Positions 8,964 to 17,495 of a stretch of DNA of 64,000 bases are shown piece after piece (positions within the stretch are counted from its first letter, which is position 1; each line of letters starts with the position of its first letter). The DNA is from DATFDN01 sp963818725 (GTDB lineage Bacteria; Pseudomonadota; Alphaproteobacteria; Acetobacterales; Acetobacteraceae): assembly GCA_963818725.1 (NCBI GenBank), contig CAWFTU010000023.1, positions 186,001 through 250,000 of the forward strand. Direction: 5' to 3'. The notes under the pieces are model-generated. The model saw only the letters and a program-made list of their open reading frames with translations. It was not told the origin of the DNA and ran no database searches. The translations under genes and the position numbers were made by a program.

Positions 8964-9078
8964 GGTCGCGAGAATCGCAGGGTTTGCCGCCGAGGCCAAC
9001 CAAACCGTGCAATTCCACAGCGTCCAATTCGGCGGATTGCTGAACCAGATCAATGCATTGGGAGTTGTTCAAGACCGA
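7598..9078 (-). mobile_element. DUF772-type DDE element, copy A
   Basis: Inverted ends TCGGTCTTGAATAACTC (7598) and GAGTTGTTCAAGACCGA (to 9078) bound a 1481-bp element flanked by CTAG on both sides (7594-7597 and 9079-9082), a 4-bp target duplication. Copy B at 10806-12286 is the same sequence as far as I can compare by eye. Copy C begins 9 bp further right, so A and C are almost head to tail. Confidence 0.85.
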
Positions 9079-9087
9079 CTAGGCTAG

Positions 9088-9810
9088 TCGGTCTTGAATA
9101 ACTCCTTCAGACTGCCCGGCTTGTAGCCGGGTAGCGGTGTGGCTGGGCGTGAGCCTGGATGAAACTGGCGAGGAGAGCGGCCAAGAGAGCCCTAAGGTGG
9201 GCGAGGATCTTGCGGATGTTGTGTCCGCAGCCGCAGAGGACGGCGAAGAGGGCATCGCCGAGGCGGCCCCGGAGCGGGCAGCGATCGAGACGTCCGTCGG
9301 ATTTCATGTGGCCGATCTCGGGCTCGATGGCGCTGCGACGCCGGAGGAGCTTGCTCAGTCGGGGCGTGAGGCCGCGCCGGGTTCCGCTGACGAGCACCCT
9401 CGTGCCCTGCACGCCATGCCCGCGATAGCCGCGGTCAACCACGGCGAGGCTGGGACGGCGTCCGGTAAGGGTCTCGACCTGCTGGAGGGCGTCAGGAAGG
9501 GTGTGCCCGTCGTACGGGTTGCCAGGCATGGAGCGCATGCCGACGACGAAGCCCTCGGCGAGGGTGGTGGCGACGCTGACCTTGGTGCCAAACTCGTAGC
9601 GCACCCGCGCCTTGCCCTTGGCGATGCAGTCGACCTCCGGCTCGTGCAGGGCGTAGATCTTGTTCCGGCTCTTGGGTGTCTGCCGCAGCAGGCGGGTGAC
9701 GAGTGCCATGCGCGCCTCGATCCGCCTCCGGAGTTGCCCCTGGGGGACAGTGCCGAGCTTGCGGCCGGTGTCGCGCAGGACGCGTCCCGTGTAGCCCTTC
9801 AGCGTCGCCT
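9088..9810 (-). pseudogene. DUF772-type element copy C, 5' half removed by IS5b
   Basis: The left end TCGGTCTTGAATAACTC starts at 9088 and the transposase C-terminal 230 residues (from LKGYTGRVLRDTGRK to a stop at 9107) are open. The gene is cut at 9810 by the IS5b end. From about 9530 to 9805 it matches copies A and B exactly as far as I can see, while from 9107 to 9530 it differs at many positions (for example VLVSGTRRGLTPRLSKLL against VLISGSRRGITPRLARLL). It is therefore a mosaic or an older allele. Confidence 0.8.
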
Positions 9811-10805
9811 TGGTGCATGAATAGACTGTCGGCGGCGTTTGCCCGCTGGCTGTGCGCATCAGACGATACGGACGGAGACTGGCATGCCGAGCTTGGTCAT
9901 CCGATTGAGCACGTTGCACCCGATCTTCGCCTCGGTCCGTTGAGTGGGCAGAGTCCGGGCGTGGAGACGCCGGCCGATGATGATTTTGTATCGACACACC
10001 GCGGTCTCGGCCAAGCTCCGGCGGTTGTAGCCCGAGCTGCGCTGCCAGCCGAGGCGCCCGTGCTTTGCAATCGCCGCGAGATGTCCGTCGCGCTGCGTCG
10101 TCGTGGTCTCGCTCGGAACGGCTGTCGCCCGCGGCGGGATGACAACCGCCGCCCCTGGATGACGATCGGCCACGGCGGCGTAAACCGCAGCGCCATCATA
10201 CGCACTGTCTGCCGTCACCGACGCGACCCCAGCCGCGACCTGGTCCAGCAGCTCCGGGACTTCGGACACGTCGCCGACATCGTCCGGCGTCAGTTCCACA
10301 GCGACGATCTCATGCGTGTCGGCATCGACGCCGAGGTGCAGCTTCCGCCACCGACGGCGCGATCGGAGGCCATGTTTCTGATCCAGCCACTCGCCCTCGC
10401 CGTAGATCTTGAGGCCGGTGCTGTCGACGAGGAGATGCAGCGGCTCGCTGCGCCCGATCCGCTTTGGCAAAACTGTCAGGCCGCCGCCGCGGCGACTCAG
10501 TGTTGTATGATCCGGGATCGCGATATCGACCTCGAGCACCTCGGCGATCGAGCGCAGCAGACCCTCGGCCTGGCGCAGTGGCTGGTGGAACACCAGGCGA
10601 AGCGCGAGGCCCGTCTCGATGGCAGTCGCTGAATAGAGAGGCTGGCCACCCCGCTTCCCAGTAGCAGGCGCATGCCATGCCGCCATGGCCTCCTCGGTGA
10701 ACCACACCGTCAGGCTCCCCCGCCGGACCAGCGCGGCCTCGTAGTCCGGCCAGTTCGTCACACGGTATCGGGCCCTCGGGATCTTGTGGCGGCGGCTCTC
10801 ATTGG
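9808..10805 (-). mobile_element. IS5b copy 1 (IS5 family, IS903-like), 5' end cut by copy B
   Basis: The 3' end has the inverted repeat CCTTGGTGCATGAATAG (about 9811-9827). The element sits inside copy C of the DUF772-type element. Its 5' end stops after the first codons of the transposase at about 10803, where copy B begins. It is nearly identical to IS5b copy 2 at 14.7-15.8 kb. Confidence 0.8.
9859..10802 (-). pseudogene. IS5b transposase copy 1, first codons missing
   Basis: The protein reads SRRHKIPRARYRVTNWPDYE and then matches the complete copy at 14762-15721 except for one residue (TTLSRRGGG here, TTLSCRGGG there). DDE residues are in LLVDSTGLKIYGEG and VTADSAYDGAA, with the late acidic region near RSLAETAVCRYK. 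The first nine or so codons were removed by insertion of copy B. An internal ATG at 10759-10761 (MTNWPDYEAALV) could give a slightly short protein, so activity is not excluded. Confidence 0.85.
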
Positions 10806-12171
10806 TCGGTCTTGAATAACTCGTTCAGGCTGGCTGGCAGGTAACCAGGTGGCGTCTGCGCGCGGGTGAAGCTGGAGCAGGCTGGCGAGGAGAGCCGTCA
10901 AAAGCGCCCGGAGGTGGGCGAGGATCTTGCGGATGTTGTGCCCGCAGCCGCAGAGGACGGCGAAGATGGCGTCGCCGAGCAGGCCCTTGAGGCCGCAGCG
11001 GGCGAGGCGGCCATCGGTCTTCATGTGGCCGATCTCGGGCTCAATCGCACTGCGGCGCTTGAGGAGCCTGGCCAGCCTCGGCGTGATGCCGCGCCGTGAG
11101 CCGCTGATGAGCACCCTGGTGCCCTGCACGCCGTGGCCGCGGTAGCCGCGGTCGACCACGGCGAGGCTGGGGCGGCAAGCCGTCAGGGTCTCGACCTGCT
11201 GGAGGGCCTCGCCGAGCGTGTGCCCGTCATAGGGGTTGCCGGGCATGGAGCGCATACCGACGACGAAGCCCTCGGCGAGGGTGGTGGCGACGCTGACCTT
11301 GGTGCCAAACTCGTAGCGCACCCGCGCCTTGCCCTTGGCGATGCAGTCGACCTCCGGCTCGTGCAGGGCGTAGATCTTGTTCCGGCTCTTGGGTGTCTGC
11401 CGCAGCAGGCGGGTGACGAGTGCCATGCGCGCCTCGATCCGCCTCCGGAGTTGCCCCTGGGGGACAGTGCCGAGCTTGCGGCCGGTGTCGCGCAGGACGC
11501 GTCCCGTGTAGCCCTTCAGCGTGCGCAGCGCCTTGCGCATGCGCCGGAACTGCCGGGCATGGGCGTGACGCCCGGCCTGGGCGGCCAGACGCGGGGCCTT
11601 GCGGTTGTAGTTTTGCCGCAGCCGGATCCCGACCTTCTGCGCCAGCGTCACCAAGGAGCGACGGGCCGTCTCGTAGAGCCGGCTGTCGGTCGGGTGAGCG
11701 ATGGCTTTTTCCATGACGGTGGTGTCCACCACGATTTCGGAGAGGCTGCGCGGCTTCACGGCCCCCGAGGCCCGGCCTGCCTCGACCGTCTTGGTCAGCA
11801 GCCACTCCACGCCCTCTTCGCCGATCCGGCCGCGCCAGCGGCTGAGCGAGGAGGGGTGAAGGGGCAGCCGGTGCTGGAAGAACACCTCGCCGGTGAAGTG
11901 CTGGTAGTACGGGTTCTCCACCCAACGGGCGAGGACGGCCTCGTCGGAGAGGCCGTGGGCGTGCTGCAGGGTACATCAGGCCTGCGACCAGACGAGGGTG
12001 GAGGGCGGGCCGCCCCTCCGGGGAGGGGAAGAAGCCCGCCCAGTGTTCCTCGAACCAGGACCAGTCGATCAGCGCCGCCAGCCGGACCAACTCGTGCTGC
12101 CCATCGATCATGTCGACCAGGCGCGGCCGCCGCAGGTCATCCTGTTCGGCTGGGCGGGGACGGTGCTTCAT
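10758..12171 (-). pseudogene. DUF772-type transposase B, same frameshift as copy A
   Basis: The gene starts at 12171 (MKHRPRPAEQDD) and carries the same extra base at 11969-11971 as copy A, so the N-terminal frame and the remaining DDE frame are separate. Because the native stop codon lies just outside the element end, the frame runs on into IS5b sequence to 10758. Two copies sharing one frameshift means the mutation came before the duplication. Confidence 0.85.
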
Positions 12172-12286
12172 GGTCGCGAGAATCGCAGGGTTTGCCGCCG
12201 AGGCCAACCAAACCGTGCAATTCCACAGCGTCCAATTCGGCGGATTGCTGAACCAGATCAATGCATTGGGAGTTGTTCAAGACCGA
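10806..12286 (-). mobile_element. DUF772-type DDE element, copy B
   Basis: This is a direct repeat of copy A offset by 3208 bp, with the same inverted ends (TCGGTCTTGAATAACTC at 10806, CAAGACCGA ending at 12286). The flanks differ (CATTGG on the left, CTACATATG on the right) and show no target duplication, so one end has been rearranged since insertion. It sits between IS5b copy 1 and an AT-rich island. Confidence 0.85.
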
Positions 12287-12300
12287 CTACATATGATAAT

Positions 12301-12480
12301 TCACAGTGGGGTATTTGCATTTTTGTTATTGGTGCTGGTAAATGAGTCTTTGGTGGTTTGGGTATAGCGGATATACTCTTCGACACTCATTATATAAAAC
12401 TTACCGTCTGTCTTCACTAAGTACCCGCCATGCTGAGCTACCATTTCACGCGCTTTCGCTTCGTCATCAAGCGTGATCAT
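12301..12480 (-). CDS. Small hypothetical protein in AT-rich island (59 aa)
   Basis: ATG at 12478-12480 has AAGGA eight bases upstream and starts MITLDDEAKAREMVAQHGG, followed by YLVKTDGKFYIMSVEEYIRY and a lysine/asparagine-rich tail. The local GC content is clearly lower than in the flanking IS, and codon use (AAA, AAT, TTT) differs, which suggests transfer. No family is recognised. It lies downstream of a PIN-domain remnant on the same strand, so it might belong to a toxin-antitoxin module; this is only a guess from position and size. An upstream ATG at 12504 is possible. Confidence 0.45.
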   Translation of the reverse strand: MITLDDEAKAREMVAQHGGYLVKTDGKFYIMSVEEYIRYTQTTKDSFTSTNNKNANTPL

Positions 12481-12531
12481 GACAGAGTCCTTGCATTCCT
12501 GCATCGCCCCGAACCAGGCCCCTCCTGACGC

Positions 12532-12795
12532 TTAGCGCAGGTGCGCACGGGCAAACAGAGCGGGCGGAAGAATGGGGATGCCACGGAACGCCCCAAGCAC
12601 CAGCAAATCCGCATCCCCGGAGACGATCACGTCGGCATGGCCATTGACGGCCAGCTCCAGAAACTTGTCATCCTTCGGGTCGCGGCAAACGCGCACCCGC
12701 TCGGTAATGGGCACGAGCTCCGCGGCTTCAAAGATCGGACGAATATTCTCTGCAAACAGCGGCAAGACAATCTCGGCAATACGGGGCCTCTGTAG
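12532..12795 (-). pseudogene. PIN-domain (VapC-like) protein, C-terminal fragment
   Basis: The minus strand reads EIVLPLFAENIRPIFEAAELV, then CRDPKDDKFLELAVNGHADVIVSGD followed by ADLLVLGAFRGIPILPPALF, and stops at 12532. DPKDDKFLELA and SGDADLL are the conserved blocks with the metal-binding acidic residues of PIN-family toxin nucleases (the COG1569-like group). The N-terminus, with the first Asp (usually VLDTN), has been removed by copy D at 12796. No activity is expected. Confidence 0.75.
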
Positions 12796-13228
12796 TCGGT
12801 CTTGAACAACTCCCAATGCATTGATCTGGTTCAGCAATCCGCCGAATTGGACGCTGTGGAATTGCACGGTTTGGTTGGCCTCGGCGGCAAACCCTGCGAT
12901 TCTCGCGACCATGAAGCACCGTCCCCGCCCAGCCGAACAGGATGACCTGCGGCGGCCGCGCCTGGTCGACATGATCGATGGGCAGCACGAGTTGGTCCGG
13001 CTGGCGGCGCTGATCGACTGGTCCTGGTTCGAGGAACACTGGGCGGGCTTCTTCCCCTCCCCGGAGGGGCGGCCCGCCCTCCACCCTCGTCTGGTCGCAG
13101 GCCTGATGTACCTGCAGCACGCCCACGGCCTCTCCGACGAGGCCGTCCTCGCCCGTTGGGTGGAGAACCCGTACTACCAGCACTTCACCGGCGAGGTGTT
13201 CTTCCAGCACCGGCTGCCCCTTCACGCG
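12796..13228 (+). pseudogene. DUF772-type element copy D, 5' part only
   Basis: The end TCGGTCTTGAACAACTC starts at 12796 and the transposase ATG is at 12911. The frame is intact through RLVAGLMYLQHAHGLSDEAV and VFFQHRLPLH, where IS5b copy 2 begins at 13229. This copy lacks the extra base found in A and B, so it shows the ancestral reading frame. The rest of the gene is not found on the far side of IS5b. Confidence 0.85.
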
Positions 13229-13251
13229 TTGGTGCATGTGTGGACGGCCCC

Positions 13252-13479
13252 TGGAGCGCAAGGGCTTTTGCGTGATCTGGCGCGCGGAACGAGTGCGGTC
13301 ATGTGTCCGGCCTACAACGCGGCCGATGACCGCTGGCCCAGATGGGTTTCGCCGAGCAGGCCTCCAAACACGGATGCGGCCTCGATGAGCCCTTGCACCA
13401 AGCGGGGTTTCCTGTTCGTCGGTTCGACCGGCTGCCATCTCCTGCGTCTGCCCTTTTGCTCCTCGGCGGTGACGAACGG
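13252..13479 (-). ncRNA. Candidate IS1111 guide RNA region 2
   Basis: This non-coding segment follows the transposase stop at 13480. It shares ordered sequence blocks with 5110-5376 in element 1, including GCAAGGGCTTTTGC near the terminal repeat, CATGTGTCCGGCC, and GGCCCAGATGGGTTTCGCCG followed by CCTCCAAACA. In the frame of an otherwise similar peptide there is a stop here but not in element 1, which argues for conserved RNA rather than protein. Transcription on the minus strand, with the transposase, is assumed from the family layout. Confidence 0.6.
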
Positions 13480-14544
13480 CTAGGCGGCCTGCGGCGAGCG
13501 CCGGTAGGCCGTGCCGTTCGCCATCATGCCCTCCGCTGGCATTCCAACGACTGACGTCGTTAGAACCTTGGCCAGCTCCGCCCACAAAATGCGGGCCATC
13601 TTGTTGGCCAGGGCGACCGCGGCCAGCTTGCGCGGCCGACGCTCCAGCAAGGCGAGTAACCAGGGGCTGGCCGTCTTGCTGCCTGGCCTGGCCTGGCGGA
13701 TCACCGCCATGGCCCCCACGACCAGCAGCTGGCGGAGCCTTTCATTGCCGGCCCGGCTGATGCCGCCGAGGCGCTGACGGCCGCCCGTTGAGTGCTCTTT
13801 CGGCGTCAGCCCGAGCCAGGCCGCGAAGTGGCGCGCGGACGCGAACTGGCCAGGGTCAATCGTCGTTGCCACGGTCAGTGCCGTGACTGGCCCCACGCCC
13901 GGGACTGCCGCCAGGCGCCGGCTGACCGGGTTGGCCTTGTGCCGCTCGGCCAGGCGCCGGTCGATCTCCGCCAGCTGCGCGTCCAGCTGCGCGACGACGC
14001 GGCCCAGCTGGGCCAGCGTGTCCTTGGCGGCCTGCGGCATGTCTGTTTCAGCAACCTTCTGCAGCAGCGGCGCGATGTGCGCGACGCCCTTGGCGGCGAT
14101 CACGCCGAACTCCGCCGCGTGCCCGCGGATCGCGTTCACCAGCTGCGTCCGCTGCCGCACCAGCAAGTCGCGCGCGCTCAGGTCCATCGCCTCGGCCTGC
14201 GCCTCGGCCGACCTCACCGGCACGAAGCGCATGCTGGGGCGGGACGCCGCCTCCGAGATCGCTTCGGCGTCGTTGCGGTCGTTCTTGCCACGCTTGACGA
14301 ACGGCTTGACATACTGTGGCGGGACCAGCCGCACCGTGTGGCCCCGCTCTTGCGCGAACCGGCCCCAGTGGTGAGAGCTGCCGCACGCTTCCAGCACCAC
14401 TTCGGTGGGCGACACCTTGCCAAGGAACTTCTCGAACCGGGCGCGGGTCAGGTTCTCGCGCAGGATCGGGCGCCCGCGCTCATCCACCCCATGAAGGGTG
14501 AAGACGGACTTGGACGTGTCAACAGCGATGCGCTTACACTCCAC
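13480..14544 (-). CDS. IS110/IS1111-type DEDD transposase 2
   Basis: A GTG at 14542-14544 starts VECKRIAVDTSKSVFTLHG and is preceded by AGAGGAG, nine bases away; the open frame continues upstream only through element end DNA. The DEDD-type acidic residues lie in AVDTSKS, VVLEACGSSHHW and KRGKNDRNDAEAISEA, and the transposase_20 domain has AVPGVGPVTALTVA and FAAWLGLTPKEHSTGGR. The 354-residue length is complete. It is clearly diverged from transposase 1, so the two elements are different IS. Confidence 0.92.
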   Translation of the reverse strand: MECKRIAVDTSKSVFTLHGVDERGRPILRENLTRARFEKFLGKVSPTEVVLEACGSSHHWGRFAQERGHTVRLVPPQYVKPFVKRGKNDRNDAEAISEAASRPSMRFVPVRSAEAQAEAMDLSARDLLVRQRTQLVNAIRGHAAEFGVIAAKGVAHIAPLLQKVAETDMPQAAKDTLAQLGRVVAQLDAQLAEIDRRLAERHKANPVSRRLAAVPGVGPVTALTVATTIDPGQFASARHFAAWLGLTPKEHSTGGRQRLGGISRAGNERLRQLLVVGAMAVIRQARPGSKTASPWLLALLERRPRKLAAVALANKMARILWAELAKVLTTSVVGMPAEGMMANGTAYRRSPQAA

Positions 14545-14761
14545 GGCGGACGGCTCCTCTGATGGACGCTTCGACAGCTCCGATCTTGGCACATGATGCC
14601 GTTGGGGCCGTCCACCCCAACATGGATAGAGCGGGAGTTGTGGAGTCTCCCAGCAATTCACGCTTCGGGCGATCGCGGACGTGCTCGTGAAGGAACGAGC
14701 GGGTGCCGGGTGTGGCTGAACGACTGTAGGGTGGCCGGCGCACCCCCCGGCTGGAAGCGCC

Positions 14762-15721
14762 ATGCCCCACAAGTTCAATGAGAGCCGCCGCCACAAGATC
14801 CCGAGGGCCCGATACCGTGTGACGAACTGGCCGGACTACGAGGCCGCGCTGGTCCGGCGGGGGAGCCTGACGGTGTGGTTCACCGAGGAGGCCATGGCGG
14901 CATGGCATGCGCCTGCTACTGGGAAGCGGGGTGGCCAGCCTCTCTATTCAGCGACTGCCATCGAGACGGGCCTCGCGCTTCGCCTGGTGTTCCACCAGCC
15001 ACTGCGCCAGGCCGAGGGTCTGCTGCGCTCGATCGCCGAGGTGCTCGAGGTCGATATCGCGATCCCGGATCATACAACACTGAGTTGCCGCGGCGGCGGC
15101 CTGACAGTTTTGCCAAAGCGGATCGGGCGCAGCGAGCCGCTGCATCTCCTCGTCGACAGCACCGGCCTCAAGATCTACGGCGAGGGCGAGTGGCTGGATC
15201 AGAAACATGGCCTCCGATCGCGCCGTCGGTGGCGGAAGCTGCACCTCGGCGTCGATGCCGACACGCATGAGATCGTCGCTGTGGAACTGACGCCGGACGA
15301 TGTCGGCGACGTGTCCGAAGTCCCGGAGCTGCTGGACCAGGTCGCGGCTGGGGTCGCGTCGGTGACGGCAGACAGTGCGTATGATGGCGCTGCGGTTTAC
15401 GCCGCCGTGGCCGATCGTCATCCAGGGGCGGCGGTTGTCATCCCGCCGCGGGCGACAGCCGTTCCGAGCGAGACCACGACGACGCAGCGCGACGGACATC
15501 TCGCGGCGATTGCAAAGCACGGGCGCCTCGGCTGGCAGCGCAGCTCGGGCTACAACCGCCGGAGCTTGGCCGAGACCGCGGTGTGTCGATACAAAATCAT
15601 CATCGGCCGGCGTCTCCACGCCCGGACTCTGCCCACTCAACGGACCGAGGCGAAGATCGGGTGCAACGTGCTCAATCGGATGACCAAGCTCGGCATGCCA
15701 GTCTCCGTCCGTATCGTCTGA
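14762..15721 (+). CDS. IS5b transposase copy 2, complete
   Basis: The 319-residue protein begins MPHKFNESRRHKIPRARYRV and has the IS5 N-terminal domain, then LLVDSTGLKIYGEGEW (first Asp), VTADSAYDGAAVYAA (second Asp) and the C-terminal acidic region before VLNRMTKLGMPVSVRIV. No internal stops are present. TTLSCRGGG differs by one residue from copy 1. Its promoter region has been separated from its own terminal repeat by the IS1111 insertion, so its expression may have changed. Confidence 0.92.
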   Translation: MPHKFNESRRHKIPRARYRVTNWPDYEAALVRRGSLTVWFTEEAMAAWHAPATGKRGGQPLYSATAIETGLALRLVFHQPLRQAEGLLRSIAEVLEVDIAIPDHTTLSCRGGGLTVLPKRIGRSEPLHLLVDSTGLKIYGEGEWLDQKHGLRSRRRWRKLHLGVDADTHEIVAVELTPDDVGDVSEVPELLDQVAAGVASVTADSAYDGAAVYAAVADRHPGAAVVIPPRATAVPSETTTTQRDGHLAAIAKHGRLGWQRSSGYNRRSLAETAVCRYKIIIGRRLHARTLPTQRTEAKIGCNVLNRMTKLGMPVSVRIV

Positions 15722-15773
15722 TGCGCACAGCCAGCGGGCAAACGCCGCCGACAGTCTATTCATGCACCAAGGC

Positions 15774-17074
15774 GGTCTCAACTGCTCGACGGAACCTACC
15801 AGCCACAGCCGGTCAAACGGGTTGAAATCCCCAAGCCGGACGGCGGGGTCAGAAAACTCGGCGTGCCTTGTGTCGTCGACAGGCTGATCCAACAAGCCGT
15901 GCTGCAAGTGCTGCAAGGGCAGTGGGACCCGACGTTCTCCGAGCATAGTTACGGGTTCCGGCCGGGACGCTCGACCCATCAGGCGGTGGCCCAGGCGCAA
16001 CGCTATGTCGCCGAGGGCTACAATGTGGTGGTTGATATCGATCTCGAAAAATTCTTCGATCGGGTGAACCACGACATCTTGATGTCGCGCGTTGCCAGGC
16101 GGATATCTGACAAACGTGTGCTCAAACTGATCCGGGCATTCCTGACCGCCGGGATCATGGAAGACGGCCTGGTACTTCCGGTGGATGAGGGGACTCCGCA
16201 AGGGGGTCCGCTCTCGCCCCTCTTAAGTAACCTCCTGCTCGACGAGCTCGACAAGGAGCTGGCCCGCCGAGGGCACCGCTTCTGCCGGTACGCCGACGAC
16301 TGTAACATCTATGTTCGCAGTCACCGCGCCGGCGAACGGGTCATGGCCTCGGTAAGCCGGTTCCTGACCACCAAGCTGCGGCTGAAGGTCAACGAGACGA
16401 AGAGTGCGGTGGCGCGACCAGAGGAGCGCAAGTTCCTGGGGTTCAGCATCGCGAATGACGGGAGCGAACGGCGCATCGCGCCAAAGGCGCTGACCACATT
16501 CAAGACGCGGATCCGGGAACAGACCCGCCGGACACGGGGTCTGAGGCTGTCGCAGATCATCGAAGAACTGACGCCATACCTCATCGGCTGGCGCGGCTAC
16601 TTCGGCTTCTGCCAGACCCCGCAGGTGCTCACAAACCTCGAAGCGTGGATCCGCCGAAGATTACGATCTTATCTTTGGCGGCAGTGGGGAAACGGGCGCA
16701 ACCGCTTCAAGGAACTGCGCCGCCGTGGCGTTACACAGTTCCGCGCCGCGGTTGCCGCCGGTTCGCCAACGGGATACTGGCGCATGTCAGGACACCCGGC
16801 GGTGCAATCGGCCCTGCGCAACCACCACTTCGATTCCCTGGGTCTACCCCAATACGGTTCACTTAAGGCAAAATCCTGTTCACTTAAGCTATCGGCCGAA
16901 TACCAACCAATTGAAAATGCAGCATCCGCCTTGGTTCTCCCTGCGGCACAAACAACTAAAGTGAACCGTATTGGGGTCTACCCCGTCTCTATATTCCGAT
17001 ACCGGCTTAACCTGGTCGAACCGCCGTGGTACGCGACCCGTATGCCCGGTGGTGTGGGAGGGGCGGCGCCGTGA
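15774..17074 (+). pseudogene. Group II intron reverse transcriptase/maturase, 5' truncated
   Basis: From 15778 the frame reads LLDGTYQPQPVKRVEIPKPD, GFRPGRSTHQAV, VVDIDLEKFFDRVNHD, EGTPQGGPLSPLLSNLLLDE and the catalytic RYADDCNIY, then a maturase region (ITPYLIGW-like ELTPYLIGWRGYFGFCQTP). The first 60-70 residues are missing, cut by IS5b at 15773. MITE-1 has entered at 16850, in the tenth codon from the end; without it the protein would end LGLPRLYIPIPA. Splicing is impossible without the intron 5' part. Confidence 0.88.
16850..16973 (+). repeat. MITE-1 copy 1 (124 bp)
   Basis: The ends are CAATACGGTTCACTT and its inverse. The element is flanked by a perfect 10-bp duplication, GGGTCTACCC (16840-16849 and 16974-16983). 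No coding capacity. Three more copies of exactly 124 bp lie at 21930, 23883 and 48654. A 10-bp duplication fits mobilisation by an IS4-type transposase, but no partner with these ends is in the window. Confidence 0.9.
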
Positions 17075-17093
17075 GGCGTCCCCCTATCCCGAT
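17018..17093 (+). ncRNA. Group II intron domains V and VI, 3' end
   Basis: CCGCCGTGGTACG pairs across a GCGAC-type loop with CGTATGCCCGGTGG to give the domain V hairpin, directly followed by a GC-rich domain VI stem (GGGGCGGCGCC / GGCGTCCCC) and the intron 3' end CTATCCCGAT. This is the usual bacterial arrangement just downstream of the RT gene. The intron is dead because its 5' half is missing. Confidence 0.75.
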
Positions 17094-17495
17094 CAACGGC
17101 CGTTTGCGGGCGCGCAGGGAAGCTGAAAGGCAGGGCGCGGCGGCCCCGGAGCCCCTGCCCTTCTGGGCCCGATAATGCCCGGTTATCGGTCCTAATCTTC
17201 GTGTCTCATCATTAAGCGCAGATTTCTCAGCGTTGAGCGCAGCGCCGGCCGCCCTGTCGCACGATTGGGCGCCGCAAAGCCCGCGGGACTCCGCCGTGTC
17301 CCACCAATAAGCGCAGGCTGACACCGGTCCCCGACACCGCCCGCGCGGGGCGTGGGACGACCCTCCCCGAGAGAGGCTGCGAAATAAAAGGCTTCTTTTA
17401 CCCTAACTGCTAACTAGGGTAAGTTAACGCTCAACCTGTTGATTGTTCATGGCCCGAGTCCCCTCCTTAAGGCCTCGCCAGGCCCGGAGACCCGC
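17094..17495. other. Putative plasmid origin/control region
   Basis: No gene is seen. The segment holds three direct repeats of the form TnAGCGCAG (17212-17221, 17233-17242, 17307-17316) and then, before the next gene, an AT-rich stretch with the palindrome TTACCCTA (17398-17405) and TAGGGTAA (17415-17422). Repeats followed by an AT-rich region and a palindrome next to a plasmid protein gene are typical of origins or partition control regions. This is inference from layout; no known origin is recognised. Confidence 0.45.

Larger units (their letters stand above)
13236..14621 (-). mobile_element. IS1111-type element 2 (IS110 family)
   Basis: The subterminal inverted repeat GTGGACGGCCCC lies at 13240-13251 and inverted at 14604-14615. 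It resembles the repeat of element 1 (GTGGGCGGCCCC). The insertion is in the terminal repeat of IS5b; CATG is present on both sides. Layout is the same as in element 1: short DNA before the transposase, about 230 bp non-coding after it. Confidence 0.85.
13229..15773 (+). mobile_element. IS5b copy 2, carrying an IS1111 element in its 5' end
   Basis: The left terminal repeat GCGTTGGTGCATG (13229-13241) and its continuation GGATAGAGCGGG (14624 on) are separated by the IS1111-type element. The right terminal repeat TATTCATGCACCAAGG lies at 15757-15772. The flanks are copy D on the left and a group II intron RT on the right, which are unrelated, so one side has been rearranged after insertion. Confidence 0.75.

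Noticed and set aside
10866..11145. Plus-strand frames in copies A and B repeated identically at 7.7 and 10.9 kb
   Set aside because: Their repetition comes from duplication of the element; they are antisense to the transposase.
12728..13585. 285-codon minus-strand frame running across copy D, IS5b and the IS1111 end
   Set aside because: It is antisense to three separate elements and crosses their borders, so it cannot be a native gene.
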